From the NCBI RefSeq assembly GCF_018812025.1, contig NC_063049.1, forward strand, positions 7,972,602 to 8,036,601: a stretch of 64,000 nucleotides of DNA, written 5' to 3'. The position numbers and the translations under genes are program-made. Position 1 is the first letter of the stretch. Every line of letters begins with the position of its first letter. A model generated the notes under the pieces. It ran no database searches, was not told the origin of the DNA, and saw only the letters and a list, made by a program, of their open reading frames with translations. The stretch is from Megalobrama amblycephala (Eukaryota; Chordata; Actinopteri; Cypriniformes; Xenocyprididae). Positions 12,191-23,880 of this stretch are shown piece by piece.

Positions 12191-14690
12191 AGACTAAATT
12201 TTCGGACGTTGTTCCAGGATCAACAAAATATAGTCTTACTTGGCAAAATCACAGTGACCTGCTAGGGACATATGTCTAATGTTATCGCTCGTACCACATC
12301 ACAGAGCATCTACCACAGATATTTTGATCAAATATGAAATACGGTCAGCTTCCAGCAGCTCCAGAGGTGCCAGATGCTGAAATTTAAGATTTTGAGGTAA
12401 CGTACCACAAAACTCAGGTCAGGGTGTGACTATATGCCAGGAAGCAATTCAAGTCTTTTGAATCTAATACATTGGCTTTCTCTTTCATTGTTTGGCTCGA
12501 TACCAGCTCTATGTAAACAAAATGGGATTTTTGTGATTGGCAAACTGAGGAAGTCTACATAACATTCATCTTCAGTAGTCTGGGTAATTTCCACAGAGCT
12601 GCATTTGATACGTAGTCGTGTGCAGGTGTCTGTGTCAGTAGTGCTTAGAAAAGGTGAGCCAAAGCACAACAGCGGCGATCAGCCCATGTGCAAATGCACG
12701 GCTCTGGGGAGCTTTGGGCCACCAGTGTGACTTGAGCAAGAATAACAGAGCGGCACGGAAAGAGACTCATAATGTGTACCAGACTACAGCAAATGAGATG
12801 GGAAGGTTTTTTACACTCAGGGACAAACCACAATTCTCCCATCGGTTAGGTACCGTGAAGCTCTTTCCGAACATGAGGCACGTCGAGGCTTCAGTTTTCA
12901 GTGCTCAGATCCCCAAACTCCTCTCTAATAGTTTTTGGAAGATCGCAGTGAAAATAAATCCAATGTTTACACAGCCTTTTTGAAATCATTAGAGCACCAA
13001 AAAATATCTCTGCACATACAGCAGGGTATAAGGTTGAGCAACATTTCCTCGTACTTCAAAGGTCTCTGCAAGAGCCGGCAATTCCAGTCCAACCGCTGCC
13101 TGGCTCCAATCACTCGCTGATAAAACACTCTCTGTTTGGTTACAGCCATACAGCCAGCAGTGGTTAAACCCATGAAACAACCATGACTATCACAGCGAGA
13201 CCCAACGAATGACTGACACCCTCTTATGTCAGAAAAATGTTCTAAAAAGAGCTCAGATTTGTCCAGATGGTTCCTACATGATACTACATGTCCATGTTTC
13301 AATGGTCTAATAAACCTCATTCTGATAAATTCTCATCAGATTCACATTACTGCTACCAAGGTTGAGGGTAGAGTTTCTGTGCAACATAAAAAATAAACAC
13401 TAAGAAAGTGAACATGCGTTGTTTTAGTGCCTGATTCACAAGGAATTCTGCAAATAGCTAAAGAAAAAAAAAAGTGTGCAGGATGTCATTTGCACAGTGC
13501 AGTTCTTGCAGGCCGGTTATGAATGCGCTACAGGCTGTGGAGAATGCAGCAGATCACCATGATCTGGCATACTTTACTGAGACTGCGCAGCATCACCTCA
13601 CCTCAGAGATCCAGACACCAGAATCAGCTCTTTGAAATACTGAAAGTTCACGCGACTTCACCACACATCTGGATACAAGCCCAGCAATAACACTCCTCTC
13701 CATTTTGATCCTTATTCCATAAGTTACTGATGCCTTGGATCAACACAAACCACTCTTAAATATATCACAATAATGAAAACATCACATGCAGCATTAATTG
13801 TGCCTAGCAAATAGCTCTGACTTTTGTGAATAAGACAATCTATCCACAATATTTACACAAAAATGAGGATGAATTAGTTTAAATATGCATGATAAAATTG
13901 GTAGACTAGATTATGGTTAAACTAGCACCTCATTAAAATGGATTGGGGTGGTTAGTGTATAAGATTTCTGCATTGAAATAACTTTTAATGTCAGTTTGAA
14001 CCCAATGTTGAATGTTGCCTGTGAATCTCGCAAAACCTTTCACTGAACAATGTACAACCTAGTAACAGACACAGCTAAAGGCTATCATGATCAACAGGTT
14101 TTCTACACAGACCCCTAATCAATAGAGATGATTTGCTGTAAGGTGTGAATGTGCATACAACCCTCCGTATGAAGACGTGACAACCGGCCCATTCACACAT
14201 TCTGGCAAATTTTTGTGTTCAATAGCACAGTTTAACGCAGAACGCATTTGGCAAACGTTCATCTCGATGCAAGAAAAAGCGTGTTGCCACTACCATATAA
14301 TCAGGAGATAAAAAGAAGAGCCCTGGATGTTGAAACATGTCCCTGCTGACACTGGATAAAACATTTCTATAATTACAAAACAAAGACAGAAATTGTTAAT
14401 GGTTAAGTGGTGGAGGAACCATTTATACTCAGTGGAATCTGTTCAAGGAAAACAATGGCGAGTGAAAACAGTGAGCCGTAAATTCATAAAAGAAACATGT
14501 CTGTTTTATGGGCTGGTTTTCCAGTTCTATTCACAAGCTTTGTTTATGACAGAGATTTAAAAAAGGAGCTGGATATGGTTAAACATACAGGGAGCCATAA
14601 AATACAGCAATATCACAATGAACTCCTAGGAGCATTTTTTTTCTCTTTAATATTCAACACAAGTAAAGACAAAACATATTGACTACAAGT
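12191..14690. other. intergenic DNA, no supported gene
   Basis: The longest frames (12654-12983 +, 109 codons; 12967-13320 -, 117 codons) overlap shadow frames on the other strand and show no domain. Composition is even and no foldback ends were found, so part of this may be conserved non-coding DNA. Confidence 0.35.
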
Positions 14691-14699
14691 ATATACATT

Positions 14700-14870
14700 G
14701 TTGGAGGCCAACACCATATAAGGGCCTAGTGGGCGGGGACATTATAAGGACATTGATATGCAGTTGCTAGGGTGTTCTGGCTTGTTGCTAGGTGGTTGTT
14801 TAGTGGCCCAAGTCTCTGGTCTCTAAATTTCGTCCCTCCTTTAGTGTAAGACTATAGGATGTTTTATCAC
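14700..14870. repeat. short GTTGCTAGG-motif repeat remnant
   Basis: The motifs gttgctagggtgttctgg and gttgctaggtggttg follow one another. This resembles a minisatellite motif common in teleosts, here reduced to about two units. Confidence 0.4.
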
Positions 14871-17290
14871 CCACCAGGCAAAAACTGGTCAACAAGTCAA
14901 ACAAACCCCTAATCCGAAGTATGAGAATTGCTTGCCTTAGCAGACATCACTGTGGATCGTCCAAGTGATGCAGTTATAAATCACATTAAAAAAATTGCTT
15001 CACTGAATTACACATGGTGGCCAGCAAACAAAACCAATATTAATGTCCAGTTCCCCTCCCGCTGGTCACAGTACACCAGCCAAATGTGTCCTGTATTAAA
15101 CAAAACTACTGATCATATACATATTCACACATTCTACTGTTTACCAACATTTAACCAAATTAAAATTTCCAGTATCCAGCATCCAACAACTACATAGATT
15201 TTTGATTCGGCTAATTGCCTTAATGCAAGATCCAACTGTGATTTGTGGTTTGCGAAGAGAAACCCTGTCATTACACAATGGATGTGTGGAGAAACATATT
15301 AAACAAATTGATAAACCAAATTGTATTCCAAAAATATGAGCATGATCTGCAGTGGTGGAAATGTGGTGAAGTACAGTTCGGTCATGACTACTCTCTGAGA
15401 GATTGGCATGGTAATGGATGTGGCAATGTTAATGTATTTGGTCTTGGCGGACTAGATCTGCTACACTGCTGCTGGTGTAGTACAGACTTGCTACTGCCAA
15501 TACATTCACAGACATGCTGCTGCACATATAACATACATGAAATAACCCCCATTGCAGATCTGTAGAGGTGGAGCTGGGGAAGGTGGAGGGTATCTGAAAG
15601 TGTACTGCAGACTGCTAACAGCAAACAATGCCAAAGTATCATTGGCTGCTGATGCCACAGCAACCAATCAGCTGGGCTATGTAGATAACAATGTGATCGC
15701 TAACAAAATGAGTTTAGGACCTATCAGCCTGCGCCATCTAGAGTTTCATGACAGAACTTTGTATTGATGAAAACATGGTTTGGTAATTCATCAGAAAGCT
15801 GCTTGTATAGCACAAAAAAGCAAACACAGTCTGTTTAACACCACATATGCGGCATAAAATATAATTAGAGCTATCACAATCGCAGGAAATAATGCTAGAT
15901 GACTGAATTCTAGCCACCATGCATCAATGTATCCACTGCTAACTTTGTCAGATTACACAGTGGATGCATGATATTAACTAATGCCAGCAGAAATGCATTC
16001 ACATAGAAATCAATTTCACAAAAGACAATGTATCGAAAACTCAAAAGATCTGGGCACTGTAAGGCTGGTCGGACCCCAAGATAGCTGTCAAAAAACAGGG
16101 CTGCATTTACCCATCATTAAAGAAATCAATTAGTCACAACTGTTTCCCAAAACCATATTGTCGCAAATTTGTCATTCAATCACATTAGTGAATGATGTCA
16201 CGCAGGTGGTGGATTAATGCTAGCATTTTTTGCTATAAATTATAGACATGGCATCCAAGGAATAATTATAATTTTCTCAGTAATTGTGCTTTATATCCAG
16301 AATCAATCATAGCCTTAAATGACACTTGTACATATTTGAAATGAAAGTTATTGTACCTAATGTCAGCTTGCTTATTTTGGTCAAGATAAGGATTTATTAA
16401 CTCCACATGTCATGTAAACAAGAAACTCTGCTTCTAACCACAGGTCGAGAGCTGTCGTTCCAACCACACAATTTGTGATGCTGTTTGTGAATGTTCGTTG
16501 GAACATGATTTCAGAAAACACTGACTCGTTAAACTATGCTGATAACGACGGAACTTGCGACCACAAGTTAGCTAACGATGCTTTCGGGAAACGCACCGCA
16601 GAGTAGATTTTCCAGTATAACAAGCTATACTTTGATTAGCAATGTGGCATGACAAGATGCTACATCTCTAATTTTTGTTAATGTTGTTTTGCATGTGCAG
16701 CTTTACTGCTCAGTGAACGAGGTTCAAACACTCATTGGGAAGATGATTCACTTTTTGGTGAATCAATTCATTGACCGTTCGTTAAAACAACACTGCATGT
16801 CTTCTTTTAATTATGTGATATACAAAATATTTTGATAATATATTTCTAATATAGTTTTATATTTCAAAATGATGCTATCCACCTAAAATAAACAGCTCTG
16901 ACATTTTGCTAATGCTAATGAAAACGTTATTTCTGAATGTTCTCTGTACATTCAAAAAAGTCCATTTTTTTCTTTGTTATGCGAACGTTATGGGAACATT
17001 CCGTTTTATAATTGTGCAACCATTATGGGACTGTTACTTTTGAATGATCTCTGAACATTCTGAAACAAGTAACATTTAAAAAATGTTAGATGAAGGTTCA
17101 TCTAAAACATTTCAGAGACAAAAAAATTCCATGAACAATTAATGAATGTTTTAAGAACATTATTAAAGACCAGATAATTTTGAACGAACATTCCATCAAC
17201 GTTACTGGAAGAAGAGAGAATAACTTTAAGAGAAACTTGAATGTTAGAATGTTAGCAAAAGTTCTGAGAATGTTCCCTGTTAACTGGGTA
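14871..17290. other. intergenic DNA, no supported gene
   Basis: Frames at 14928-15197, 15245-15565 and 15552-15767 (+) are open but show no family resemblance or exon borders. From about 16890 to 17290 motifs of the type gaacgtta and aacattcc recur in both orientations, which suggests an old degenerate foldback element. Confidence 0.35.
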
Positions 17291-18700
17291 GCTACTTTTT
17301 TAGTAGGGCTTGTGATGTAGCTAACAACTTTTTGACAAGCTACAGTTTAAAGTAGCTTCCCCTACACTAATTGGGGAATTTTACAGAGAATTTGGAGTCG
17401 CCACAGACCTGTCTTAACCTGGCAGTGTAAAGACACCTACAGGATCACATGGGCAACTGAACAGAGAGAGAGAGAAGCCTTTCCTACTGCAAACCTCCCA
17501 CTGCACTTGTACATGATGATACTGCTATTACACATTTAAATGCATTCAAATGAAGACCGTTTTCCTTTCAGACAAGGGAAATGTATTGTTACTTGGGTGC
17601 TTTCTTGTTGGGGACCACAGTGTCAAAAGAAAAGTAGGTTAGCCTCAAGAAACAACAAATTCTCTCCATGCTTCACATACATACTCATCACAGCATATAG
17701 ACTCAGGACTGCACATCTGCATTCCTCTCCGTTGGATATACGCAAGGAAAACAATCACCTCCTGACAGATCCGCATTACACACAGCTCCAGAATAATAGT
17801 TTTCACCTGGCGAACATGAAAAAAATAGCCGTGCATTCGCCATGTACAATATGAAAACCTCATTTACGGGGACACACAACACAAGCCAAGAGCCTTTTCA
17901 GAGAGTTTCCAAAGGTGAGACCGAGGCAGCCTGTCTCATCTCGCAAGGGCTGTTGAGCATCTATCAGAAAATGGCCTCGGAGTTGCCGTGACACCTTTAT
18001 TCCCGTGTCCAGTGGTAATGTCGAGCGAAGAGATCCACTAAACAATAAGGATAAATGCTCGGTATTGTAACCCTGTCCCCTCTGCCTCTCGCTCTCACGG
18101 CAAACGGCACATCCACTAATCAGAGCTCTTCTCCAGTAATGGGAAAGTCAATAGCTGCATACAATCAGTAAACAAATTCTGCTATTTTTAAAAAGAGCCT
18201 CCGTCTCCATTTTAGTGCCGGCAATTTAAATTATTCTACCGTGTAACACCTTAATTGTGTAAGACAAAGACGATGTCGAGAGCACAAAAGAAACATGAGA
18301 GGAGAGTAATTTCTGTGCTGCCACGCAGAGATGACATGTGATAAGCATTGAGTGTGGACCGCTCCGCCGATGCCAAATGACAGTTTGTAGTTAGTCGCCA
18401 TAATAAGGCAGAGACAAACAGTTTGTCTTTAAGCTGTTGTGAATGTCAGCCTCTTAATGAAGATAAAGAAATGCAGTTAAGAGCATATCAAAGTCAAGCA
18501 ATTCTCTTCTTGGATTTCATTATTGGCAGTTAAACAACACGGTTTTCATTTTCAGCATTTAAACACTGAGGGTTGCCTTTCAAAGATATTGATCTTTTGG
18601 AGAGATGGTTTTACTCCACTGTTTCATCTGGGAATGCTGTATTTATTATGCTGTTGTTAGTGACCAGCTCTCTGACTAGCATTCAGGATCCTATTAAACT
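17291..18700. other. repeat-poor tract, candidate conserved non-coding DNA
   Basis: About 17860-18560 lacks simple repeats and transposon ends and carries several AATTA-type cores (ggcaatttaaattattc, ccttaattgtgt). Texture and distance from sp9 fit a distal enhancer. This is inference only. The frame at 17540-17854 is not supported as coding. Confidence 0.3.
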
Positions 18701-18719
18701 CAAATTGAGGTTTGGTGGC

Positions 18720-18940
18720 TTTTAGTCCACGTCTGTTGGCTTTCCCAGATTGTACACGTACGTCTCCAAGATGTCTTTTAAAGATCTGGAAAACATCTGT
18801 TGTGAACAAACATCTGATAAACATCTTTTAAAAAGCAGTTTTACGTACAGTTTAAATCATAAACGTCTTCAAGACATCTTCTAAATGTCTATGTAACATC
18901 TGACAGGAAACATCTTAGAGACGTGTGTGCTATATCAGGT
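18720..18940. repeat. degenerate AGATGT/ACATCT internal repeat
   Basis: The words acgtct, agatgtc, acatctg and catctt recur about a dozen times in both orientations over 220 bp. This resembles a decayed minisatellite found in fish genomes. Confidence 0.4.
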
Positions 18941-20400
18941 TTGAGAATATTTGTCTAAAAAATGACAAAACTAGATTTTTACAGAAATTTCAACCTGATC
19001 TCATGGGAAAACATAACTATTGTACGAGGTGGCAATTTTATATAAAATCGTACGATGTGAATCGAGTATGAGTACAAGTTTTAGAACTTCTGTTTCAATA
19101 TAGGAAATAGTTTCCCAAACATTTTACTGGTCAGCTGACATCATAATCCCCAGAGAAAAATCAACTCTGCTCAGAGTACATTTGGTCCCACTCTAAATAG
19201 TGTTAAAGTAACACTGAAGCAGAGTTAAAGTTAATGAAATAATTAACCAATTAATTAAGTGATGACTGAGCATTAGTGATGAACACCTGCTGTTAACAAG
19301 CAGAACCACTGAAGAAAAGAGAAACACAAGAACTAAAACTGACTTCAGCCACAGTCTTGGATAAAGAAGACATAAAGTCTCTCAAGATCTCCGCAGATGA
19401 TGATTAAACAACTCCACAAACAGCATTACCAGCTTCAGTTATTACTAACCAGATTTACTTTATTTCTGACACACATCTACAAAAGTTCTTATTGAGAATT
19501 AACTGAGAATTTAGTTATTTTATATTGAAATAATATTACAGTTTTTACTGCATTTTTGTATAAACCTCTTTAAAAAAAAATTTTTAATATTACCAACCCC
19601 AAACACCTGTGTATTAGTGTACTAGCTATATTGTGTAAATAAATACTTATCTGTTGTCATTTAATAGTTCCTTTTACCTTAAATAACTTATTATAAGTAG
19701 CTTGTAGTCTAGCTAACTAAAGAACAAATTACCTACTTTATGACTAGCAGCAGACAGTTTACCAGGCTCCATGCTTTAGATCTGTTTAATGTGACTCTGT
19801 TATATTGCAAACATCTTTCTGACCAAAACTACACACTCTGAATCATGGCAGCCCTTGTGATTTCGTGTTAAGCAACATGCCAGCATGCGTGTGCTCTTTT
19901 GTAGATATATTTCTGCACTGCTGCAATGAGTAATTACCATGACGATGTGGCTGTAAAACTTTAGGGAGTCATTGCATTGCTCATGGCTGCTTAGGTAGAC
20001 ATGTGTGAGAAAGAACAGGTGCGGTCCCATCCCGACCTGGCCAGACAGACGCTCTCGCTCATGACTCAATGCCGAACATAAAACTATTGCGTGACAGGAA
20101 GCCTTTACATACCACACACACCTCCTTGACAGAAAAAAAAAAAAAACATACATTATATACATCCTACACACCCCGACAGCAAAACCATCAGAGAAAACTA
20201 AGACAAGAATCTTGATCACAATATCACCCACTGCTGAGTCCGGAAAATATTAAATATAAAGGCAAAACAAAACAAATAAAATAAAATAGGACATTTAAGG
20301 CACAGTTAAAATGTATTAATACCATTGCATTAAATACAAAATATAGAACCATGCAGCATTTATTTTAAATAAATATAGCACTTAAAACACACATATCAAG

Positions 20401-20401
<1 letters not shown>
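18941..20401. other. intergenic DNA, no supported gene
   Basis: A 143-codon minus-strand frame at 19800-20231 has no family resemblance. The stretch around 19180-19420 has the look of dispersed repeat DNA (agcagagttaaagttaatg), but no ends were identified. Confidence 0.35.
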
Positions 20402-20453
<52 letters not shown>

Positions 20454-20490
20454 TGTATGTATGTATATATATACACACACACACAAACAC
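20402..20490. repeat. (TA)n followed by TATG and (CA)n microsatellite
   Basis: About 24 TA units run to 20450, then atgtatgta, then a short CA run at about 20472-20485. Confidence 0.9.
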
Positions 20491-20496
20491 ACACAG

Positions 20497-20880
20497 AGTG
20501 GTCAAAAGTATGGAAACACTATTCACTATTTTTAATGTATTTGAAAGAAGTCTCATCAAGGCTGCATTTATTTGGTCAGAACTATGGTTTTCTATTTAAT
20601 ATACTTTAAAATACAATTTATTTCTGTGATACAAAGCTGAATTTTCAGCATCATTACTCCAGTCTTTGGTATCTGGCAAATTATTCTAATATGCTTATTT
20701 TTTTTATCAATGCTGGAAACAGTTGTGCCGCTTAATATTTTTTTGGAACCTGTGAAACTTTTTTCAGGATTCATTGATGAATACAACAGCATTTATTCAA
20801 AATAGAGATGATTCTACAATAATTTTTTTCTATATTTTAATCAAAGAAATGCAGCCTTGATGAACATAAGAGACTTCTTT
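20497..20880. mobile_element. miniature element, GTCAAAAGT...TGCAGCC family, copy 1
   Basis: The block starts at gtggtcaaaagtatgg and carries the markers aaggctgcatttatttgg, ttcagcatcattactcc and ttcaggattcattgatgaa. The same blocks recur, some inverted, at 33440-33900, 38411-39311 and 49300-49390. No coding frame is present. Confidence 0.7.
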
Positions 20881-21115
20881 CACTGTCTAAAATTGTTTTC
20901 ATGATTTGTTATCACAACAATTTTTTTTTTTTTTTGTCAAATCAACTTAAATGATTAATGTTCAGATAGCATAATATTTTGAGTTTCTGTCAATTAAATC
21001 AATCACCTTCATGGGAGTAACTCAAATTTTTAATTTCAATGAACTCAAAATTTTAAGGCAACCAGGTAACTTACTTTGTTTTTAAGTTAAACCAACAATT
21101 CTTTTTCACAGTGTT
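20881..21115. repeat. dispersed repeat, aatattttgagtttctg family, copy 2
   Basis: The block order matches the copy at 11930-12190 (ataatattttgagtttctg, aactcaaatttttaatttc, aaccaggtaactt). It abuts the preceding miniature element directly. Confidence 0.65.
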
Positions 21116-22003
21116 CAAAAACATTAAAAATAGCAATGTTTCAGTTTTTTTCATAATTGACTGTGTCTGGTGCAGAAAGAAAGCTTTCAACAGATACAGA
21201 CAGACAGATGCACAGTGTGAGACAAACGAACCCCATACCTGGCAGGTGTGTGTGTGTGTGTGTGTTGCGAGGGCAAATGGCAGCGTCGGCGGTGTCTGAA
21301 TTCAGTGTTTTTATCTGGCTCAGTGATGCGGAAGAGGAAGCCTTGAGATGCAGCGCGCTGTTGTGTCGAGCTGACTTCCTGAAAATAGAGACACAAGCGC
21401 ACACACACACTGACATAACGGTCATGACGAGATCAGAACTGTCCAAACATTAAAGAACACGGTCACATTGTCTCATTTCCAAAGGAAAAATCATATATAT
21501 TGGATGATCTGAATTTAAAAGATACTCTGCCATTATTCCAACACAAAGCCTGATAACAAGGTCTTTAATCCCATAATAGATCTGTTGGATTTGGGATTCA
21601 GGGGTAAATTGTTTCTGCGGGTGGAGTGATGGTGTGAGAGCACGGCCCCATGTTGAGCGGGATGAGCGATTTCTGCGGCAGCTGAAGAGTCCTTCACTCT
21701 GGGAAGGGTGACCCGAGAGACCAGCTGCCTCCACCTCACCTGCTGCTGGGAGTGTGAATGACTGCGTGGTCCAGACTCCAAAACCAATAGGGCTGAAATT
21801 GCTTTAGATTGATGACATAGGGCTCGAGGTCTTTCGCTGCACAGAATAACGCATCCAATCTGACAGCAGAATATAATTCAAGGGCACTTTAAGAGTGACC
21901 TCTAAAGCACCGAAGGAACCTCTCTGTAAACAGATGAATAAAAGGGCCATCAGATCTGTTTGGACTTGCTAAAGTTGAAAGTCTGTTGTTCTCCGTTATG
22001 ATG
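21116..22003. other. intergenic DNA with a candidate conserved tract
   Basis: A (GT)n run of about 10 units lies at 21246-21265. The region from about 21450 to 21950 is repeat-free with sequence texture typical of conserved non-coding DNA (ggatgatctgaatttaaaag). Open frames of 84-101 codons on both strands overlap each other and are not supported. Confidence 0.3.
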
Positions 22004-22028
22004 TTATTTTCATCATGTGGATATGACT

Positions 22029-22119
<91 letters not shown>

Positions 22120-22164
22120 AGCAAATAAAGTATTATGGTTGTACCATGGTTCGTTGAGAATGTA

Positions 22165-22215
<51 letters not shown>

Positions 22216-22300
22216 ATAGTCATAGTCATACCCACATGATGAAAACGACAACATATAAATAAATAAAGTACTGTGGTTGTACCATGGTTCATTGATGGTA
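22004..22300. repeat. foldback plus direct repeat enclosing (TA)n, (CA)n and (GT)n runs
   Basis: The left arm ttttcatcatgtggatatga (22008) pairs with tcatacccacatgatgaaaa at about 22225. The block agtattatggttgtaccatgg at 22131 is repeated directly as agtactgtggttgtaccatgg near 22266. Between them lie (TA)n at 22032-22090, (CA)n at 22090-22114, (TA)n at 22161-22198 and (GT)n to 22215. The structure looks like a small element whose arms captured or grew microsatellites. Confidence 0.7.
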
Positions 22301-23880
22301 TCAGGGTATCAGGTGGAAATACTATGGTACTGAATGGATACCATTTTCATAATTGAAATAGTAGTTTGAAAGGTATACCTCAAAGAAAAACAAAATATAC
22401 TATTATTACCTTTTTTTTTCTTTTTCTTTTTTTTACCATTTTATGGCAATACCATGGCACTGTGATGTACTGCCGTCTTATGGTATTTCAATTGTATTGG
22501 CTTTATAGTATCACCAGCATGATAGTGCTATCTAGTTATGTTAATATCGTGTTTGTAAGGGCTGCGTAAACAGCTACATTAAATCTATTTATTATAATCA
22601 GCTTCTTTTTTTCTATTGGTGTGATTAGTCCCGCGCAAAGCCCTCGTATCTCTCACGAGATCTCCGGCGAGTCCAAACCCAATTGGACAGAGCCGTCAGT
22701 CACACGGTCACTACAGAGATGAGCAGTGGTGGACCGCAGCACTTCTTCTACACACAACCCATCCCTCTGCGCTAGAAATTACAGACGAGAGCCTCGTCGT
22801 GTAGTGTTTGAGTCGTGGCAGCGCGGTGAATCGAGGGATTTTTCACTAAGCACCTGTTGGCGCGTGTGTTTATCTGAGCTGGATCCTCCGCGCGCCACAG
22901 ACATGACAGAGTCCTGAGAAAACGAGTCTCATGAGTGCAACTGCGATGACACACATTTGCGTCTCAGAAACACTGGGAACACGACCTAACCATGTAAAAC
23001 GGGATGAAATCATTGCGTGGAGGCTTATAACCATGTATGCTTTCTTTTCCTGTAAAGCAAATGCAACACTTGAATGAACAAAACATAAATTAATTGTTTT
23101 TTTTTTAAAGAATAAAACAATACATATAATAATGATAGAAACAAAAATATTATATATAATACTAATAATTTAGTCGATTTAAAAAAAAAAAGGCCTACAG
23201 AAATAAAAGAATGTGGGAAAAATGTGCATGATAGTTTAAATATTCCAAGACAGAAGAGTAAACATTAATAACAAACGCCTATAGAGAGAGAGAGAGAAAA
23301 AAAATCATATGACATACACATGCAAATTTAGAAGTAGTCATGCATTAATGTTGCTCTATTGTGACACGCGCATCAGCACGCGGAGAAGAGCAGATAACAT
23401 TCACCGGCCACTTAAGTACAAATACGACATCATTCGCCATGACCTGCATGCTGCTTGTCAGAAAGATCCACCACAGGGTCTTCTGCGAAAAAGACTAATG
23501 AAATCATAATGTGCACGGATAAGATCAGCATGTTTGGAGACGGAGATGGCCACAAAAGGCTATAACCCTAATGATCTGTTCCTCCTGTTTAGATGAAATA
23601 ATGCTGGATGGGAGATGTGAGCTCTGATTCCTGCGGGGCCCTAAAATGCACCTGACACTGACTTCAACTGAAGCTGATGAACAATTTGACAATTGCTTTA
23701 ATTCGCGACTGTTTTTTGTGGTTTAATTGCGTAGTTTCAGCAAGCTGTCATGTAGTAAAATGTGACTTTGAGATGAATTGCAGGTTTATGTCGCAACATT
23801 AGGCTACGCGGTTATGGTGACCTGCGCGCGTCCACGTCTGCTTAAAAACAATGGCCATATATCCAATAAACTCATTTATG
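22301..23880. other. intergenic DNA with a CpG-rich patch
   Basis: About 22620-22930 is richer in G+C and CpG than its surroundings, and the inverted CCAAT core attgg occurs twice. It could be a promoter for an unannotated non-coding transcript upstream of sp9 or a regulatory element. No gene can be read from it. The 22301-22560 stretch repeats taccat/atggta motifs. Confidence 0.25.

Noticed and set aside
12654..13320. Overlapping 109- and 117-codon frames on opposite strands
   Set aside because: No recognisable family was found, and overlapping antisense openness is expected by chance in this composition.
19800..20231. 143-codon minus-strand frame
   Set aside because: It shows no domain, has a low-complexity KKK/FFF stretch over a poly(A) run, and has no splice context.
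21889..22292. Predicted proteins rich in Ile-Tyr and Thr-His
   Set aside because: They are translations of (TA)n and (CA)n microsatellites.
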